Below are positions 61,717 through 64,000 of a stretch of DNA of 64,000 bases, one piece after another. The notes below the pieces were generated by a model that saw only the letters and a list, made by a program, of their open reading frames with translations, had not been told where the DNA came from and did not search any database. Positions within the stretch are counted from its first letter, which is position 1, and each line of letters begins with the position of its first letter. The position numbers and the translations under genes were made by a program. Source of the DNA: Maribellus sp. YY47 (lineage in GTDB: Bacteria; Bacteroidota; Bacteroidia; Bacteroidales; Prolixibacteraceae); contig NZ_JALGYW010000009.1 of the NCBI RefSeq assembly GCF_023111095.1, positions 62,001-126,000 of the forward strand, written 5' to 3'.

Positions 61717-61772
61717 CAGGGCTTTGCTGAAAAACGAAGAAAACCTGATTCGATAAGCATCATGTGGCGTTT

Positions 61773-62375
61773 TTATATTCTGGTCAAAACCGGCACCTGC
61801 ATATAATTTTTTGTTGAATCATTCTCACTTTGCATCTGAAAATCTATCCGCCTGGCAGTTCCCGATTCAATCTTTATACACGTCCAGATTCCATTCTGAT
61901 CAAAATACTGAACCATTGGAATTGCTTCATTGGCGCCAATTTCCGTAAACTCCAAACCAAAGATAAATTGTGCCGGTAGTGTTACTTGTCCTGTTTTAAT
62001 CCGTATATCATTGACTTTAAACTCATAATCAATGGTTGTATAGCTGATCCGTTTTACTCCAAGACTATAAACCGTATCTCCCCGGGTTGCCCGATAATTT
62101 ACAAGCTCATCCAGCGGAAGCGCTGTCGGAATCCAACTGGTATCAGCTGTATTGATGATTAAATAATTCCCGATCAAACGAACGGAATCATATTCTGAAT
62201 CTAATTTTCTGAGTCCGCTGATAAATTCAGGCGCATATACCGATGAATCCTGAACAAAAAATCTTTTACCCGATTGTAAGGTCTGATCTATCTCAAATTG
62301 TCCTTTATCCGATTTTTCGAATCTACACGAAAGGAAAGCCCCAATCAATGAGATAATAATTAGTAGTCTGATCAC
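61773..62375 (-). CDS. Lipoprotein of unknown function
   Basis: A 200-residue lipoprotein with a GTG start and a lipobox (GAFLSC, Cys at about 17). The mature part is mostly beta-stranded and has no motif I recognise. It lies 56 nt from the convergent SDR gene and just outside structured element B. Confidence 0.75.
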   Translation of the reverse strand: MIRLLIIISLIGAFLSCRFEKSDKGQFEIDQTLQSGKRFFVQDSSVYAPEFISGLRKLDSEYDSVRLIGNYLIINTADTSWIPTALPLDELVNYRATRGDTVYSLGVKRISYTTIDYEFKVNDIRIKTGQVTLPAQFIFGLEFTEIGANEAIPMVQYFDQNGIWTCIKIESGTARRIDFQMQSENDSTKNYMQVPVLTRI

Positions 62376-62412
62376 GCTGTATTTCTTTGTGTTGTTATTT
62401 TTTTAAAAGCCA

Positions 62413-62538
62413 TTTAACGGTCACTTGCAAGTTGTCGTTGCGGATTTCGAAGAGCGTCAGTGTCCGACAGGACATGACGATCAAGAAAGGAGCAGAGACA
62501 ACGCACACCACTGCACCCGCAATGCAATTTGCAAAATG
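62413..62538 (-). repeat. Structured cassette-end-like element B
   Basis: On the minus strand it starts right after the MORN-type gene stop: GCTAACATTTTGCAAATTG-CATTGCGG pairs with CCGCAACGACAACTTGCAAG-TGACCGTTA (imperfect arms of about 28 bp). A central hairpin is CGTCA-TGTCC/GGACA-TGACG at 62455-62479. The right half (ACGCTCTTCGAAATCCGC ... CCGTTA) matches element A, which also lies just downstream of an AT-rich gene in the same relative orientation. Role in recombination is inferred. Confidence 0.6.
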
Positions 62539-63426
62539 TTAGCGGTAGCTTTTTGTTCTTTTTAATTTACCATTTTTATAAATTTCTTTCTTTTCCAACT
62601 TACCATTCTCATTAAAGTATTCCCAAACGCCCGTTTCTTTACCTAATTCATAGTGTCCTGATGCATAAAGTTTTCCATTTCGGTGCCAGTACTTATATTC
62701 TCCGTTTCTTAATCCATTTAAACGATTTTCATATTCTTCCATTTTGCCATCTTGATACCAATGTATCCATTCACCTATCTGTTTCCCATTTAAATACATT
62801 CCCCTATTTCTGATTTGTCCGTTGATGTAGTAAAAAATGTACTCACCGTCTCGCTTGCCTTGACTGAAATGTTCTATATATTGCAAATCTCCATTGTCGT
62901 AATGCCAAGTCCATTGACCTGTCTGCAAACTGTTAAGATATTCTCCATTAACTTGTAACGTATCATTGTCATGATATGAAATATATTTACCAGTGCCATC
63001 TTTAATTAACTGAGAACCTGTCTTTGACCAATAATTGATTATATGACATTGTGAGTGCTGTAATTTTATATTATCTATTTCGCAATTACTGTCAGACTCC
63101 TTTTCCCCATTTTCATACCATTTTTCATTTAGTCCGACTAAACATCCATCTTGATACAATCCTTTTTGTTGAATATTTCCATTTGGCCAATACGCAATTG
63201 TTTCGCCGTTTCTTTTTCCATTTTTATAATGCAACTTCAGTCCAATCTGAGAAGGATTCGTTTCACAATACGCAATCCAGACGCCATCTGGTAACGAGTC
63301 CGGTCGAATAAACAGTCCATTCTTTGGAAACAATCCGTCAAAGTAATGGACTGTTTCATTTTCCGTTTGTCCAGAAACAGACAGATTTATTAGAATACTC
63401 AATATTAAAACTATATAAGTTCTCAT
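62539..63426 (-). CDS. MORN-variant repeat (YwqK-like) secreted protein
   Basis: A 295-residue protein with a signal peptide (about 1-19, LSVSGQ) and about eight MORN-variant repeats, each of the form G.W..Y..NG.....Y.NGK..G, from about residue 60 to 290, for example KNGKRNGETIAYWPNGNIQQ and NGKQIGEWIHWYQDGKMEEY. Such proteins are often annotated as the antitoxin-like YwqK family, but no toxin gene is adjacent and a signal peptide argues against a cytoplasmic antitoxin. The gene is AT-rich and bounded by ACATACGTTA upstream and element B downstream, so it is probably an acquired cassette. Confidence 0.8.
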   Translation of the reverse strand: MRTYIVLILSILINLSVSGQTENETVHYFDGLFPKNGLFIRPDSLPDGVWIAYCETNPSQIGLKLHYKNGKRNGETIAYWPNGNIQQKGLYQDGCLVGLNEKWYENGEKESDSNCEIDNIKLQHSQCHIINYWSKTGSQLIKDGTGKYISYHDNDTLQVNGEYLNSLQTGQWTWHYDNGDLQYIEHFSQGKRDGEYIFYYINGQIRNRGMYLNGKQIGEWIHWYQDGKMEEYENRLNGLRNGEYKYWHRNGKLYASGHYELGKETGVWEYFNENGKLEKKEIYKNGKLKRTKSYR

Positions 63427-63746
63427 TTTTAAAAAAAAATTACCGCTAACGTATGTTTATGTTGCAATGCAACTTATATCTTATTATCAGCTACTCATGT
63501 AACTCATTGTTATTCTATGACTTATTCGTCGAAATATGGAACAATAAACTTTTGTTGTTTGCAAGAGTTGAGTTACATGTATTCGGCCTTTCGTTTTTTT
63601 TAGTCTTTTAAAAATAAACATAAAAATCTTTTGTTCAACAGGATGACAACATGTTTTGAGCCGATAACAAGTTCCCCCAATTCATTTATTCGGATTTTGG
63701 ATCCATCAATATGGAAGAAAACCATAAACAACGCCAGCTACAGACC
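63427..63746. other. AT-rich intergenic region with cassette border
   Basis: Contains the minus-strand border ACATACGTTAGCGGTAA (at 63456-63440) and a 13-bp palindrome GTTGCAATGCAAC (63461-63473) just upstream of the MORN-type gene. The rest (63480-63746) shows no coding frame or RNA I can support. Confidence 0.5.
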
Positions 63747-63932
63747 TTAACTGGCCCGAAAGACACCGGGCGACAAACCGGTTCGCGATTTAAAATATTT
63801 CGACATAAAGGCGATGTCGGAAAAGCTGAATTCATCGGCGATGTTTTGCAACGATTCGTTACCCGATTTCAGCTTTACCTTGAGTTCCAGAACCACATAG
63901 TCGTCACAACACCGGGCCATAATGGTGAGCAT
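63747..63932 (-). pseudogene. Truncated AraC-type helix-turn-helix fragment
   Basis: The C-terminal 55 residues look like the second half of an AraC DNA-binding domain: DDYVVLELKVKLKSGNES, LQNIADEFSFSDIAFMSKYF, RTGLSPGVFR. The ATG at 63932 gives only 61 residues, lacking the first helix-turn-helix. Reading upstream in the same frame, an in-frame TAA occurs at 63944-63942, beyond which the frame stays open to the window edge with AraC-like residues (RKKASRLALQRID). A frameshift or nonsense mutation, or a sequencing error, would explain this. The rest of the gene, if any, is outside the window. Confidence 0.5.
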
Positions 63933-64000
63933 GAAGGAGCTTTAGGGATGGTTGTCGATCCTTTGCAATGCCAGCCTGCTGGCCTTTTTCCTGAAAGAAA

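Noticed and set aside
62539-63426. Toxin-antitoxin module suggested by the YwqK-type label
   Set aside because: The protein has a signal peptide and no adjacent toxin-like gene.
1-64000. tRNA, rRNA, riboswitches, prophage or complete insertion sequences
   Set aside because: No cloverleaf, rRNA or riboswitch consensus was noticed by eye, and no transposase, integrase or phage structural gene is present.

Overview
The window is a stretch of chromosome from a member of the Bacteroidota. The evidence is SusC/SusD pairs, a TonB receptor paired with a DUF4249 lipoprotein, a BACON-type lipoprotein, TAnnTTTG (-7) promoter boxes, near absence of Shine-Dalgarno sequences, and typical housekeeping proteins (GH3-like protein, TGS-uridine-kinase fusion, DRTGG-Pta fusion). 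The gene mix (sulfatase, rhamnosidase, ROK regulator) fits a polysaccharide-degrading Marinilabiliales/Prolixibacteraceae-like organism. That placement is inference, since no rRNA is present.

Layout. 1-1.2 kb: leftward arsR-type regulator, ArsF-like thioredoxin-fold protein and ArsG-like permease (cut by the window edge), an organoarsenical-resistance type operon. 1.5-4.8 kb: TonB receptor plus DUF4249 lipoprotein, closed by a strong terminator. 4.9-7.3 kb: YbbR-like protein, coaE and a TerB/J-domain protein, tightly packed. 7.5-10.3 kb: MOSC protein, sugar porter, class II aldolase. 10.4-15.2 kb: secreted BSP-type metallopeptidase, small conserved proteins, fmt, DUF3667 and CvpA. 15.4-24.8 kb: GH3-like protein, deoxynucleoside kinase, adenosine-kinase-like PfkB kinase, pta-ackA, BACON lipoprotein, TGS nucleoside kinase. 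25.0-27.7 kb: GH78 rhamnosidase.

27.7-31.4 kb is an accessory, AT-rich insertion zone: a 21-bp tandem repeat that keeps one frame open, an OLD-like ATPase with a TOPRIM-like tail, a structured repeat element after it, a small secreted protein, and a possible group II intron remnant. 31.4-35.3 kb: LemA/DUF3137, a TPR metallopeptidase, a Crp-family regulator and a flavodoxin-fold oxidoreductase. 35.6-39.5 kb: uvrA and a lytic transglycosylase. 39.7-52.0 kb: LVIVD lipoprotein, beta-barrel protein, a TonB 'plug-only' protein, SusD, SusC, ROK regulator and sulfatase, read as a polysaccharide utilisation locus for a sulfated glycan. 52.2-60.1 kb: an Omp85-type protein, then a four-gene leftward operon (LysM/pseudo-transglycosylase, two SGNH proteins, MBOAT acyltransferase) that looks like an envelope or exopolysaccharide O-acetylation machine. 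60.3-64 kb: SDR/DUF2867 protein, lipoprotein, a second AT-rich gene (MORN-type repeats) with a structured element related to the one at 30.4 kb, and a broken AraC-type fragment.

The most interesting signals are: (i) two AT-rich accessory genes that share an upstream ACATACGTTA border and a related, imperfectly palindromic element just downstream, a gene-cassette-like arrangement; (ii) short degenerate tandem repeats, mostly 7 bp, at many gene ends, one of which lies in frame inside the N-terminus of an SGNH protein; (iii) a transglycosylase-like protein that has lost its catalytic Glu within the O-acetylation operon; (iv) a SusC-like plug domain without a barrel; (v) the 21-bp repeat ORF.
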